Assembly: GCF_026343945.1 (NCBI RefSeq)
Contig: NZ_JAPKNJ010000003.1
Location: 372,001 to 436,000 of the forward strand
DNA length: 64,000 nucleotides
From: Kaistia algarum
GTDB lineage: Bacteria > Pseudomonadota > Alphaproteobacteria > Rhizobiales > Kaistiaceae
Direction: 5' to 3'
Shown here: in pieces, positions 7,989 through 15,719 of the stretch
How the letters are laid out: every line of letters begins with the position of its first letter
Numbering within the stretch: position 1 is the first letter of the stretch
Notes under the pieces: generated by a model
The model's database searches: none
Seen by the model: only the letters and a program-made list of their open reading frames with translations
Told to the model about the DNA's origin: nothing
Made by a program: the position numbers and the translations under genes

Positions 7989-10175
7989 TTAGGGGAGGGG
8001 ACGGCCCTGGCTGGCCATGACGGTGCGCAGGCCCGTTTCGACATCCGCAGGCCCGGCGAAGGCGGCCGTCTCCAGCACCTTCGAGATGCTGGGCGAGGCC
8101 TCGCCGCCATGGACGCGCTGCACGGGCTGGTCGAGCCAGTCAAACAGGCGGCTCTGGATCTCCGCGGCGAGCCAGCCGCCATAGGAGGTGCCGATCGAGC
8201 CCTGCTCGACGACCAGGACATTGCCCGTCTTGCGGATCGAAGCCTCGATCGTTTGCCAGTCGAGACCGGCCCGGTCGAGGCTGCGCAGATCGATGATCTC
8301 GGCGTCGATGCCGAGTTCTTCGACCTTGTCGAGTACGGGCCGGACCATGCCGAGATAGGTCAGGATCGTGACGGCGCTGCCGGTGCGCAGCACCTTCGCC
8401 TTGCCGAGCGGAATGAAATAGTCGAGATCGCCGACCGGCGCCGGCCCACGCGAATTGTAGAGATCGACATGCTCCAGCACGAGCACGGGATCCTTGCAGC
8501 GGAGCGCGCTGTTCATCAGCCCGACATAGTCGAACGGCGTCGAGGGCGCGACGATCCGCCAGCCGACCGATGTCGCGAAGATGCCGGCGGGGTCCATCGA
8601 ATGCTGCGAGCCGTAGCCGGTGCCCATCGCGACCTTGGTCCGGAGCACCAGCGGCATCTCGCTGTCGCCGCCGAACATGTGCCGCGCCTTGGCGATCTGG
8701 TTGAAGACCTGGTCGGCGGCCACCCACAGGAAGTCGGGATACATGAACTCGACCACCGGGATGTTGCGCCCGTCCATGGCGAGGCCCCCGGCGAGGCCGG
8801 CAAAGGCGTTCTCGCTGATCGGCGTACCGAGGACGCGGTCCGGATAGAGGTCCTTGAGCCCGCGCGTGGCGCCATTGGTGCCGCCCTTGAGACGGTGGAC
8901 ATCCTCGCCCATCACGACGATGCGCGGATCCTGCTCCATGCGGCGCTGCATCACGTCGGCGACGATGTCGACGAACTTCGCCTCGGGCTCGATCGTGCCG
9001 GCAAAGGTCTCCAGTTCGGCAGTGCGTACGCCCTCGAACTCGGAAAGATCGCCGCGAATGCCGAAATCGCGGAAAGACGGCGAAGGCCACAGCGTGGGGC
9101 GGATGCGCCTCTTGCCGTCGACTTCCTCGATGAGTTCCGCGGCAACGTCGTCCATGAGCGCCTTGCAGCGCTGGCGCAGCGCCGCGATGGCGGCCTCGCC
9201 GAGGATCTGCCGTTCCATCAGGACGCGCGCGACGCGGTCGATCGGGTCGCGCTCGCGCCAGGCGGTCTCCTCGGCCTTGCTGCGATAGCCGAAGGCGCTG
9301 CCGGGCAGCGGGCCGTTCTGATGGAAGAAGCGATAGACATCCGCCTCGATGATCGTCGGGCCGCCGCCGGAGCGCATGATCTCCAGCGCCTCCTGCGTGG
9401 CGAGATAGACCGCGAGCGGGTCCATGCCGTCCACCTTCCAGGCGGGGATGGCGAAGGCGCTGCCGCGCGCGGAAAGGCGGGTCTCGGCGGTCGATTCCTC
9501 GACCGTGGTCGAGACGGCGTAGCGATTGTTCTCGACGAAGAAGCACAGCGGTAGCTTCCAGGCTGCCGCGAGGTTCATCGTCTCCAGCACCGAGCCGATA
9601 TTGATCGCGCCGTCGCCGAAATAGGTGAAGGCGACATCGCCCGTGCCCGCGCGGCGATGCGCGAAGGCGGCACCGGCAGCGAGCGGCGCGCCGCCGCCGA
9701 CGATGGCGTTGGTGCCGAGATTGCCGGCATTGGCCCAGCGCAGATGCATCGAGCCGCCGCGGCCATGGCAGAAGCCATCGGCAAGGCCCAGGATTTCGGA
9801 CAAGGTCTTGTGCGAGAGGTCGCGGACGGAGGGCGCCAGATCGGCGGTGGGCGAGAGGCCGTCGGGCTCGATATAGCGCAGCGACTTGGCGAGGAACTGA
9901 TGATGCGCGCGATGCGAACCATTGATCTGGTCGGTGGCGCGCAGCGGCAGGGCAGAGCCGACGGCGCCGCCTTCCTGGCCGATCGCCGAATGGGCGGGGC
10001 CATGCACGAGGCCTTGGCCCGCGAGTTCCAGCACCTTCTCCTCGAAGGAGCGGATGATCTGCATCGAGGTCAGGAGATTGCCGAGGAAGGCGGGGTCGGC
10101 GGCGGCCCAGTCGGCATCCGTCGCGATCAGCTCGCGCCATGGCGCCGCCGGGGAGAGGTTCTTGTAGTCAGGCAT
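7989..10175 (-). CDS. Fused E1 alpha-beta subunit of a thiamine-diphosphate 2-oxoacid dehydrogenase
   Basis: A 728-residue fusion. The N-terminal half, to about residue 370, is an E1-alpha domain with the thiamine-diphosphate/Mg motif GDGAINIGS and ENN about 30 residues later. The C-terminal half is E1-beta, with MGEDVHRLKGGTNG and the transketolase C-terminal domain. Alpha and beta are separate genes in many bacteria, but such fusions are known. The start at 10175 begins the protein at MPDYKNLSP; a longer in-frame start at 10229 would overlap the preceding SDR gene. The family decarboxylates 2-oxoacids or cleaves acetoin and hands the acyl group to E2. Which substrate applies here cannot be read from the sequence. 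Confidence 0.9.
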   Translation of the reverse strand: MPDYKNLSPAAPWRELIATDADWAAADPAFLGNLLTSMQIIRSFEEKVLELAGQGLVHGPAHSAIGQEGGAVGSALPLRATDQINGSHRAHHQFLAKSLRYIEPDGLSPTADLAPSVRDLSHKTLSEILGLADGFCHGRGGSMHLRWANAGNLGTNAIVGGGAPLAAGAAFAHRRAGTGDVAFTYFGDGAINIGSVLETMNLAAAWKLPLCFFVENNRYAVSTTVEESTAETRLSARGSAFAIPAWKVDGMDPLAVYLATQEALEIMRSGGGPTIIEADVYRFFHQNGPLPGSAFGYRSKAEETAWRERDPIDRVARVLMERQILGEAAIAALRQRCKALMDDVAAELIEEVDGKRRIRPTLWPSPSFRDFGIRGDLSEFEGVRTAELETFAGTIEPEAKFVDIVADVMQRRMEQDPRIVVMGEDVHRLKGGTNGATRGLKDLYPDRVLGTPISENAFAGLAGGLAMDGRNIPVVEFMYPDFLWVAADQVFNQIAKARHMFGGDSEMPLVLRTKVAMGTGYGSQHSMDPAGIFATSVGWRIVAPSTPFDYVGLMNSALRCKDPVLVLEHVDLYNSRGPAPVGDLDYFIPLGKAKVLRTGSAVTILTYLGMVRPVLDKVEELGIDAEIIDLRSLDRAGLDWQTIEASIRKTGNVLVVEQGSIGTSYGGWLAAEIQSRLFDWLDQPVQRVHGGEASPSISKVLETAAFAGPADVETGLRTVMASQGRPLP

Positions 10176-10197
10176 CGAAGGCGCGCTCCGCGGAGAT

Positions 10198-10965
10198 TCA
10201 GACGTAGCCGTACGCCGTCCAGCCGCCATCGATGCCGATCGTCTGACCGGTGATGAAGGCGGCGGCGTCGGAGGCGAGGAAGATGGCGAGGTCGGCGATC
10301 TCCTCGGGGGCGGCCATGCGCTTCATCGGCGTGCGGCCGAGAAGGGCGGGCTCGTCCATGCGGCCGGCGGCGATGAGATCATCGACGAAGGGCGTCCGCA
10401 CATAGCCGGGCGCGATCGTGTTGACGCGAATGCCGTGCTCCGCCCATTCGATCGCCAGCACGCGGCCGAGCATGTCGACGCCCGCCTTGGTGCCGCAATA
10501 GCCCGCGCGGCGCGGCGCCGCGACGGTTCCGAACATCGAGCCGAGATTGAGGATCACGCCGCGGCCCCGCGCTGCCATCCTGGCGCCGACGACGCGCGAG
10601 ACAAGGAAGGTGCCGGTCAGGTTGATCGAAACCACCCGTTCCCAATCGTCCAGCGAGAGTTCGAAGGTCGGCTTGTTGCTGGCGATGCCGGCGCTGTTGA
10701 TCAGGAGCCGAACCGGCCCGAGGGTCTGTTCCGCAGCCTCCACAGCGCCTTCGACGACGGCTTCGTCGGCTACGGATCCGACGAGCGGCAGGACTTCGGC
10801 GCCGCTCTCGCGAATGGAATGGGACGCGGTTTCCACGGCCGTCTGGTCGATATCGAGGAGGGCCAGGGCGTAGCCGGCGGCCGCGAAGCGACGGGCGCAG
10901 GCGAGGCCGATGCCCGAGCCGGCGCCAGTGATCAGCGCGACAGGGCTTTTGGATGAGGCCGTCAT
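10198..10965 (-). CDS. SDR family oxidoreductase, first gene of the E1/E2 operon
   Basis: A 255-residue classical SDR with cofactor motif ITGAGSGIG, NNAG-type motif INSAG, catalytic Ser in LGSMFG, YCGTK (Tyr and Lys) and the C-terminal TGQTIGIDGGW. The ATG at 10965 is preferred over an upstream in-frame GTG at 11100, because an SDR begins only a few residues before its first beta strand; no strong ribosome-binding site is visible at either. It is the promoter-proximal gene of the operon SDR, E1, E2, aldehyde dehydrogenase, SDR, and stops 22 bases before the E1 start. It likely oxidises a secondary alcohol that feeds the downstream steps. Confidence 0.88.
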   Translation of the reverse strand: MTASSKSPVALITGAGSGIGLACARRFAAAGYALALLDIDQTAVETASHSIRESGAEVLPLVGSVADEAVVEGAVEAAEQTLGPVRLLINSAGIASNKPTFELSLDDWERVVSINLTGTFLVSRVVGARMAARGRGVILNLGSMFGTVAAPRRAGYCGTKAGVDMLGRVLAIEWAEHGIRVNTIAPGYVRTPFVDDLIAAGRMDEPALLGRTPMKRMAAPEEIADLAIFLASDAAAFITGQTIGIDGGWTAYGYV

Positions 10966-11371
10966 GCGACGATCGGATGTCTCGATCGGGACGTTTGCGT
11001 CACGGCGCGGGCGGCCGTCGCGCTCTGCCCGAAGGACGATCGTTGCCGCGCTCTCGGTGTCATCCAGCTTCCCTCCGTGCTCGATAGCGCCGGGTTGCAC
11101 CGACGTCTCGATTTGTTGGCAGGAGGCTAAACTTTATCAGCTTGTCTGGCAAGCTGATAAAATCCGGCGCTTGCTCGTCGCGGCGCCTGGGATGGCTTTC
11201 CGCAGGGCGGACCATCTGTCATGCGGCGGGCAGAGTTGACGCCTTGTGACCGGCTTGAAGAGTCCGCGCCTTCGTCTCGAGGCGTTCCACCACAGCCATC
11301 GATCTCCCCCTCTGGGCCCTTCGGCGAACAGATCGATAGCTGCCCGGAATGGGCTGGTGCTGCGTCCGTGC
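10966..11371. other. Non-coding gap upstream of the SDR/E1/E2 operon
   Basis: About 400 bases separate the SDR start from the stop of the small secreted protein, both on the minus strand. Apart from the dyad at 11133-11161 I see no convincing gene, tRNA or repeat. Open frames crossing it have no ribosome-binding site and no recognisable protein features. Confidence 0.5.
11133..11161. promoter_or_regulatory. Perfect 12-bp inverted repeat, operator-like
   Basis: Arms TTTATCAGCTTG and CAAGCTGATAAA are perfect complements around a 5-base spacer TCTGG. The core TTGTCTGGCAA resembles operators of GntR/FadR-type regulators. It lies 168 bases upstream of the first gene of the E1/E2 operon and is the only strong dyad in this gap. 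There is no run of T after either arm, so a terminator is less likely. No regulator gene is adjacent. Confidence 0.6.
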
Positions 11372-11773
11372 CTACTGCGGGTGGTTCTGTCCCCAGCCGG
11401 CCATATGGGCCCGCTCATGCTTCAGGATGGAGGCTCGCCACATAGCGGCGGTGCAGCCGGGATAGCGGCCTGGAGGCGGGTTGCTGGCGATCAGGACCTT
11501 GTAAGCGATGATCGTCTTGCCGAGCAGGATCGACGTCGTGCAGCCGACGGCTTCCTGATAGCCGGAGTCCTTGCATTGGCGCGCAACCTGCTTGGCGGCG
11601 ACATAATGCGGACCGTCGACCCCGACTTTCGGCGTGATCACCGCCCGGTCATAGCGCGCCGGCGGGACCTGGATCCCGCAAATGTCGCGTTGAACCGGCA
11701 GGTTCGGCAAGGATGGCAGTGCGATGGCCGGAGCGGCCAGTAGGCAGGCGATAGCTGCGATCGGAAAACGCAT
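11372..11773 (-). CDS. Small secreted protein with an HExxH motif
   Basis: A 133-residue protein with a clear signal peptide: RFPIAAIACLLAAPAIA then cleavage near residue 19. The mature part has four Cys residues (32, 67, 78, 107) that could form disulfides and ends with HERAHMAGW, where His119, Glu120 and His123 form an HExxH zinc-site signature. This suggests a small metallopeptidase or metal-binding periplasmic protein, though the motif lies only 10 residues from the C-terminus and a third ligand is not obvious apart from His131. The ATG at 11773 follows GGGGAAGG by about 10 bases. A short ORF ends 2 bases before it, so translation may be coupled. I do not recognise a named family. Confidence 0.72.
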   Translation of the reverse strand: MRFPIAAIACLLAAPAIALPSLPNLPVQRDICGIQVPPARYDRAVITPKVGVDGPHYVAAKQVARQCKDSGYQEAVGCTTSILLGKTIIAYKVLIASNPPPGRYPGCTAAMWRASILKHERAHMAGWGQNHPQ

Positions 11774-11775
11774 GA

Positions 11776-11877
11776 TCAAGCAGCCTTCCCCGGCGCGATA
11801 GGCGCGAGAAGCTCGAATTCACAAGTGACGCGAATGGTTATTTCATACAATGCATTGGTAGGATGAATGGAAGACAT
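11776..11877 (-). CDS. Possible 33-residue peptide upstream of the HExxH protein
   Basis: ATG at 11877 is preceded by TGAGGA at a good distance (7 bases), the best ribosome-binding site in this area. The frame runs 33 codons to TGA at 11776, only 2 bases before the ATG of the secreted protein. The peptide begins MSSIHPTNALYEITIRVTC and has one Cys, no signal peptide and no membrane segment. It may be a real small protein or a leader that couples translation to the next gene. The sequence upstream is AT-rich and could hold the promoter for both. Function unknown. Confidence 0.5.
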   Translation of the reverse strand: MSSIHPTNALYEITIRVTCEFELLAPIAPGKAA

Positions 11878-12397
11878 GGTGGTTCCTCAATTTTTATTAT
11901 TTCTTCAATTGCCCGCCCGTATTTCTTTGTCGTCTCGCGACAGTTCTGACCCGTCGTTTCAGTCTTTATGGTTCTGTGAAGAATACGCCCGTGAATTGGT
12001 GGCCATTATTCTTCGCAATCGCCCAGGATGAGCCGTTCCCCGTCCATGCGGACGGGGTCGAAACTTTTGTGTTGGCGATCGAGATCCAAACCGGGGTGCC
12101 GGGTTGCTTCGGCCCCTCGGTGTTGAGACGTTAAGCCGCATCGTCGGCGTGTATGCAAGAATAGATTAAAATTGTCCTATTCTGTCGTTAACGCCATATC
12201 GATTCAAATTGATACGAAATCTGTTATTCGTTATATTTCAATCGCGTATCGCGATGGGATGAATTAAGGTAAACAAGAGATTTACAGGGAGGTTGCTGGA
12301 CGAAACGTCCTTCGATCTGCGGTTTCGCCAATGTCGCGCCGCGGATTCTGTTCGCACGACGGCAAGACTCCCAGCCGTCGTCCGAACGATGCCGTGC
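11878..12397. other. AT-rich intergenic region with a hairpin
   Basis: About 520 bases, clearly more AT-rich than the surrounding genes. It holds a perfect hairpin at 12038-12057 (arms CCCCGTCC and GGACGGGG, loop ATGC) and an imperfect dyad near 12197-12214 (TATCGATT ... AATTGATA). The part next to 11878 is probably the promoter of the small peptide and secreted protein. A short open frame at 11959-12141 has no ribosome-binding site and I do not call it. No recognised RNA family. Confidence 0.45.
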
Positions 12398-13252
12398 TCA
12401 GGCGGGCCGGGCTACCACCAGATAGCCATATCCCAAGCGCAGGGGAGTGATGGCGGAGAGCGCGTCGTCCAGCACGGCGAGGCCGCGCGACGTGGTCACG
12501 GCGCGTTCCGGCATCACGCTTTCCAGAGTGAGCCGGTCGATTGCGAAGCCCGCATCCCGGAGATCCGCGCGGATCTCGTCGGGATGGAAGAGATGATAAT
12601 AGAGCGAAATGTTGCCCGCTCCCGAATCGCGGGCATAGAGGATGTCGCCTGGCTCCAGCGTGCCGGCGGCGACCAGCGGCGCGGCGGCGGCCTGTTCGGC
12701 GCGGAAGCGACGCGCCGCATTGGGCAGCCCCATGACAAGCCGGCCCGAAGGCTTGAGGCAGGACCGCATGTCTCGCAGCACCGACCGGCGCTGCGCCCTC
12801 CCGGCGATGTGGCCGAGCACGCCGAAGCCAAGCAGGGCCACATCGAAATCGTGTCCACCGATCGCCTGCGCGCGATAAGGAGGCGCGTCGGCGTCGACGA
12901 CCTCGATACGGTCCGCGAGGCCCTGCCTGGCGGCCGCGGCTTCCAGCATCGACCGGGCCACCGCGCTCACATCGACGGCCAGAACCGCCGCGCTTTTCTT
13001 CGCGGCGAGCCAGAGCGCGTAGCGGCCTTCGCCGGCGCCGAAATCGAGCAGGCGCCCGCCGGCCGGCAGATGTTGCTCGACGAGGCGCAGCGTGCGCCGG
13101 TTCGGCCGGGGGTAGCGCGAATGATAGAGCCCCGAGCGGAAATAGACGTCGTAGCTCTCGGTCATGTCGGGCAGGGCAGGCGTACCGGATCCGGCGGCCG
13201 GAGGAGGCTCGGCTGGCAAGTTTCGACGTCCTCGTTGTGGCTTGCGCCTCAT
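12398..13252 (-). CDS. Class I SAM-dependent methyltransferase
   Basis: A protein of about 284 residues with the Rossmann-type methyltransferase signature LLDFGAGEGRYALWLA (motif I), AVDVS after the second strand, and a later GRLVMGLPN strand (post-motif region). The family transfers a methyl group from S-adenosylmethionine; the acceptor cannot be inferred. The start is uncertain: ATG at 13252 gives a basic, proline-rich N-terminus, an in-frame TTG lies at 13300 and another ATG at 13165 directly before the domain. None has a strong ribosome-binding site. It stands alone between the AT-rich gap and the permease gene and may be transcribed separately. Confidence 0.75.
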   Translation of the reverse strand: MRRKPQRGRRNLPAEPPPAAGSGTPALPDMTESYDVYFRSGLYHSRYPRPNRRTLRLVEQHLPAGGRLLDFGAGEGRYALWLAAKKSAAVLAVDVSAVARSMLEAAAARQGLADRIEVVDADAPPYRAQAIGGHDFDVALLGFGVLGHIAGRAQRRSVLRDMRSCLKPSGRLVMGLPNAARRFRAEQAAAAPLVAAGTLEPGDILYARDSGAGNISLYYHLFHPDEIRADLRDAGFAIDRLTLESVMPERAVTTSRGLAVLDDALSAITPLRLGYGYLVVARPA

Positions 13253-13359
13253 GCGGCGCTTGAGCGCTTCGGCATGCCAAATTGAATCAGGAAGCGGCAA
13301 TAATGCATTGCATTATATAAGCTTCATGACGCGGGCGGCTTGGCTCCGCCCAGCCTGTC

Positions 13360-15117
13360 CTAGTGATCGAAATGCATATGCAGCGCTGACGTTCCTTGCG
13401 TCGGGCCGGCGCCCGTCTTCAGTCGGTCGGCAAGGCGGGTGACGATGGCGCCGGAGACCGCCAGCATCGCCGCATCGATGGCCGAATCGTCCTCCGCATC
13501 CAGCAGCGCCGACAGATCCGCGGCGGCACCGGTGGCGACCGGCAATGGCGGGCCGCTGTGGATGAGGTCGATATTGAAGTTCAGCTCGTCGAAACTGCCT
13601 CCGATACCGATCACCTTGCGACCGTCGCCAGCGGCCTCGATCGCCTCGGCTGCCTCGACTGCGGCGAGCGCCGCCCGTCGCACGACGTCGCGCCTTGCCG
13701 CCCAGGCGCCGCCCATCGCCTCGACGAAATCGGTGATCTGGATCGGGATAGGCGGACCGGCCGGATCCAGCTCGATTGTCTCCGATTTGCGGATGCCGAG
13801 GCGGAAGATCAGGTTCAGCAGGATGGCGAGGACGCCGGTGACGATGAAGCCGCTGCCGATCAGGTGGCGGACCGAGGGATCGGCCCGCTCCGCGATGCCC
13901 GGCATCAGCAGAACGCCGACGCCGCCAACGAGGGAGATGCCGACGATGAAGATGCCGCGGGTATCCAGTTCGCGCGAGGCGACGAGATCGACGCCGGCCG
14001 CGATGAGGAAGGCGGCGGCATAGAGCTCGATCGCGCCGATCACCGGGGTCGGAATCAGCGTCAGGACCAGCGTCGCCTGCGGCAGGAAGGCCACGAGGAG
14101 CAGGATGGCCGCCGTGGCGAGACCGGCATAGCGCGTCGTCGAACCGCTGGCGTGTGACAGGCCGATATTGGCCGAGGAGGTCGCCGTCGGCATGGAGCCG
14201 AGAAGCCCGCCGATGAAATCGGCGATGCCGGCGCCGAGAACGCCGCGTCCAGCCTGCCTCATGTCGGCGCGGCGCCAGTCGGCGTCGTCCATCTTGTCGA
14301 TCAGAATGAACGAGCCGATCGAATCGATCTGGACCAGCAGCGCGATGAAGGCGAGGCCGAGCAGCGCGCCGATCGGCACGTCGAAGACCGGGCTGACCAG
14401 GGTCGGAACCGCGAAGGGCGGCGTTGCCAGCAATTCCGCGCCGCCGGTCAGCTTGCCGAGTACCGCCGAGACGGCGACACCGCCAAGGATGCCGGCAAGG
14501 AGGGCGAACAGTTTCAGCTTGCGGTTACCCCAGACCGAGAGGCCGACAATCAGGGCCAGCGTGACGCCGGCGATGAGGATGCTGTCCAGATCGACCTCCA
14601 TGTCCTCGGTGAGGCCCATGGAATGCTCGAAAGCTTCCTTGATCAGCGACATGCCGCCGATCATCACGACGAGGCCGGCGACGATCGGGGGAAACAAGCC
14701 GCGCAGCTTCTGCGCGAACGGCGCCACGATCAATGTCGTGATCGCCGAGACGATGGTGATCGGTATCAATCCGCCCGGGCCCGTCGCCTCCAGCACGGGG
14801 ACCGCGAGCGGCAGGATGAAGGGGGAGGGCATGTGCACCATCAGCGAGCCGGAGCCGAATCGCCCGCCCCAGGCCTGCAGGAAGGTGCCGATCGCCATGG
14901 TGATGATGGTGACGGCGAGGAGCGCCCGCGTCGCCGCGACGTCCAGATGGGCGCCCTTGGCCAGAGCCAGCGCATAGGCGGAGAGCGCCAGCGCCATCAC
15001 GGCGTGCTGGAATCCCAGCGTCAGCATGGTTGCCAGCGGCGGGCGCTCATCGGCGGCGAAGGAGAGTTCCTGTGGGCGGCGGCGGGGGCGGGAGGGCGGC
15101 AGGCGGAAGGAAATCAA
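13360..15117 (-). CDS. NCS2-type permease with a C-terminal degenerate RsbW-like domain
   Basis: A 585-residue inner-membrane protein. Residues about 25-445 form the hydrophobic core of the nucleobase:cation symporter-2 (xanthine/uracil/ascorbate permease) family, with GSMPTATSSANIGLSHASGS as its conserved region. Family members are usually 430-460 residues. Here residues 457-585 add a soluble domain. By eye it follows the RsbW/HATPase_c_2 order: a helix like the N-box (AALAAVEAAEAI), a strand pair, the IDLIHSGPPLPV segment that matches the LSFAGPAFDP segment of the permease fusion at 17636-18787, and a closing helix and strand. The N-box Asn and the G1-box Asp appear lost, so ATP binding is doubtful. 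It lies divergent from the STAS gene. Domain assignment of the tail is inference. Confidence 0.8.
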   Translation of the reverse strand: MISFRLPPSRPRRRPQELSFAADERPPLATMLTLGFQHAVMALALSAYALALAKGAHLDVAATRALLAVTIITMAIGTFLQAWGGRFGSGSLMVHMPSPFILPLAVPVLEATGPGGLIPITIVSAITTLIVAPFAQKLRGLFPPIVAGLVVMIGGMSLIKEAFEHSMGLTEDMEVDLDSILIAGVTLALIVGLSVWGNRKLKLFALLAGILGGVAVSAVLGKLTGGAELLATPPFAVPTLVSPVFDVPIGALLGLAFIALLVQIDSIGSFILIDKMDDADWRRADMRQAGRGVLGAGIADFIGGLLGSMPTATSSANIGLSHASGSTTRYAGLATAAILLLVAFLPQATLVLTLIPTPVIGAIELYAAAFLIAAGVDLVASRELDTRGIFIVGISLVGGVGVLLMPGIAERADPSVRHLIGSGFIVTGVLAILLNLIFRLGIRKSETIELDPAGPPIPIQITDFVEAMGGAWAARRDVVRRAALAAVEAAEAIEAAGDGRKVIGIGGSFDELNFNIDLIHSGPPLPVATGAAADLSALLDAEDDSAIDAAMLAVSGAIVTRLADRLKTGAGPTQGTSALHMHFDH

Positions 15118-15316
15118 CGCGTTCCGCTCCTGGTCACCAATTTCGAACGGCTGCGATTGCCGCGTTCTTCCGATCGTTGCATTGTCTTCCCCGGCTGGCC
15201 TGATGGGCTGGCCGCGAGCATCACCCGCGGAACAAAGCGCTGTAAATCATTTTGTGTGCTATCCGTCCGCTTCTTATCCCATTTTACCGGCGGCATGGTT
15301 TCGGGAGTCCACCTTA
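15118..15316. promoter_or_regulatory. Divergent promoter region between the NCS2-like and STAS genes
   Basis: A 199-base gap between two genes transcribed away from each other, so both promoters should lie here. The half nearest the STAS gene is more AT-rich (TAAATCATTTTGTGTG). I could not place a convincing dyad or a confident -35/-10 pair. Confidence 0.45.
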
Positions 15317-15652
15317 ATGAGCGTTACCTTCGAGAAATTGGGGCCGGTCCTCGTCGTCGATCTGCTCGGCCGATTGGACAGCGCCAATTCCCCGCAGATC
15401 GAGGGCGAATTGCTGGAGCGCATCACCGGGGCGGATGGCGCTGTTCTGCTCGATCTGGCCAGGCTCGATTATATTTCCAGCGCCGGCCTCCGTGTGGTGC
15501 TCGTCATCGCCAAGCGGATGAAGCAGGCGGGCCGCGCGCTCGTTCTGTGCTCGCTGCAGCCGAACATCCATGACGTCTTCGAGATCAGCGGCTTCCTGAG
15601 CATTCTCGACGTGGTGCCCAAGCGGGCGGACGCGCTGGCGAAGCTGAAATAG
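15317..15652 (+). CDS. STAS domain protein (anti-sigma factor antagonist type)
   Basis: A single-domain STAS protein of 111 residues, the usual length for SpoIIAA/RsbV-type anti-anti-sigma factors. The conserved loop reads DYISSAGLRV with Ser54/Ser55, where such proteins are phosphorylated by an RsbW-type kinase and dephosphorylated by a PP2C phosphatase. The start is the ATG at 15317, where the domain begins (MSVTFEKLGP); the open frame further upstream is not STAS-like. It converges on the SpoIIE-type phosphatase gene and is divergent from the NCS2-like gene, both of which carry or match its expected partners. No sigma factor gene is in this region. Confidence 0.92.
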   Translation: MSVTFEKLGPVLVVDLLGRLDSANSPQIEGELLERITGADGAVLLDLARLDYISSAGLRVVLVIAKRMKQAGRALVLCSLQPNIHDVFEISGFLSILDVVPKRADALAKLK

Positions 15653-15719
15653 AGCTGTTCGCGGGTGCGGCCTTGCTGAATCCTCCCTCAAGGGGCGGGT
15701 TCGAGCAGCAATCGCCTCG

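Noticed and set aside
8109..9554. A 481-codon plus-strand open frame opposite the fused E1 gene
   Set aside because: Antisense shadow of a well-supported coding region; no domain and no start signal.
11959..12141. A 60-codon minus-strand frame in the AT-rich gap
   Set aside because: No ribosome-binding site and arginine/serine-rich composition without a recognisable feature; it also crosses the hairpin at 12038-12057.
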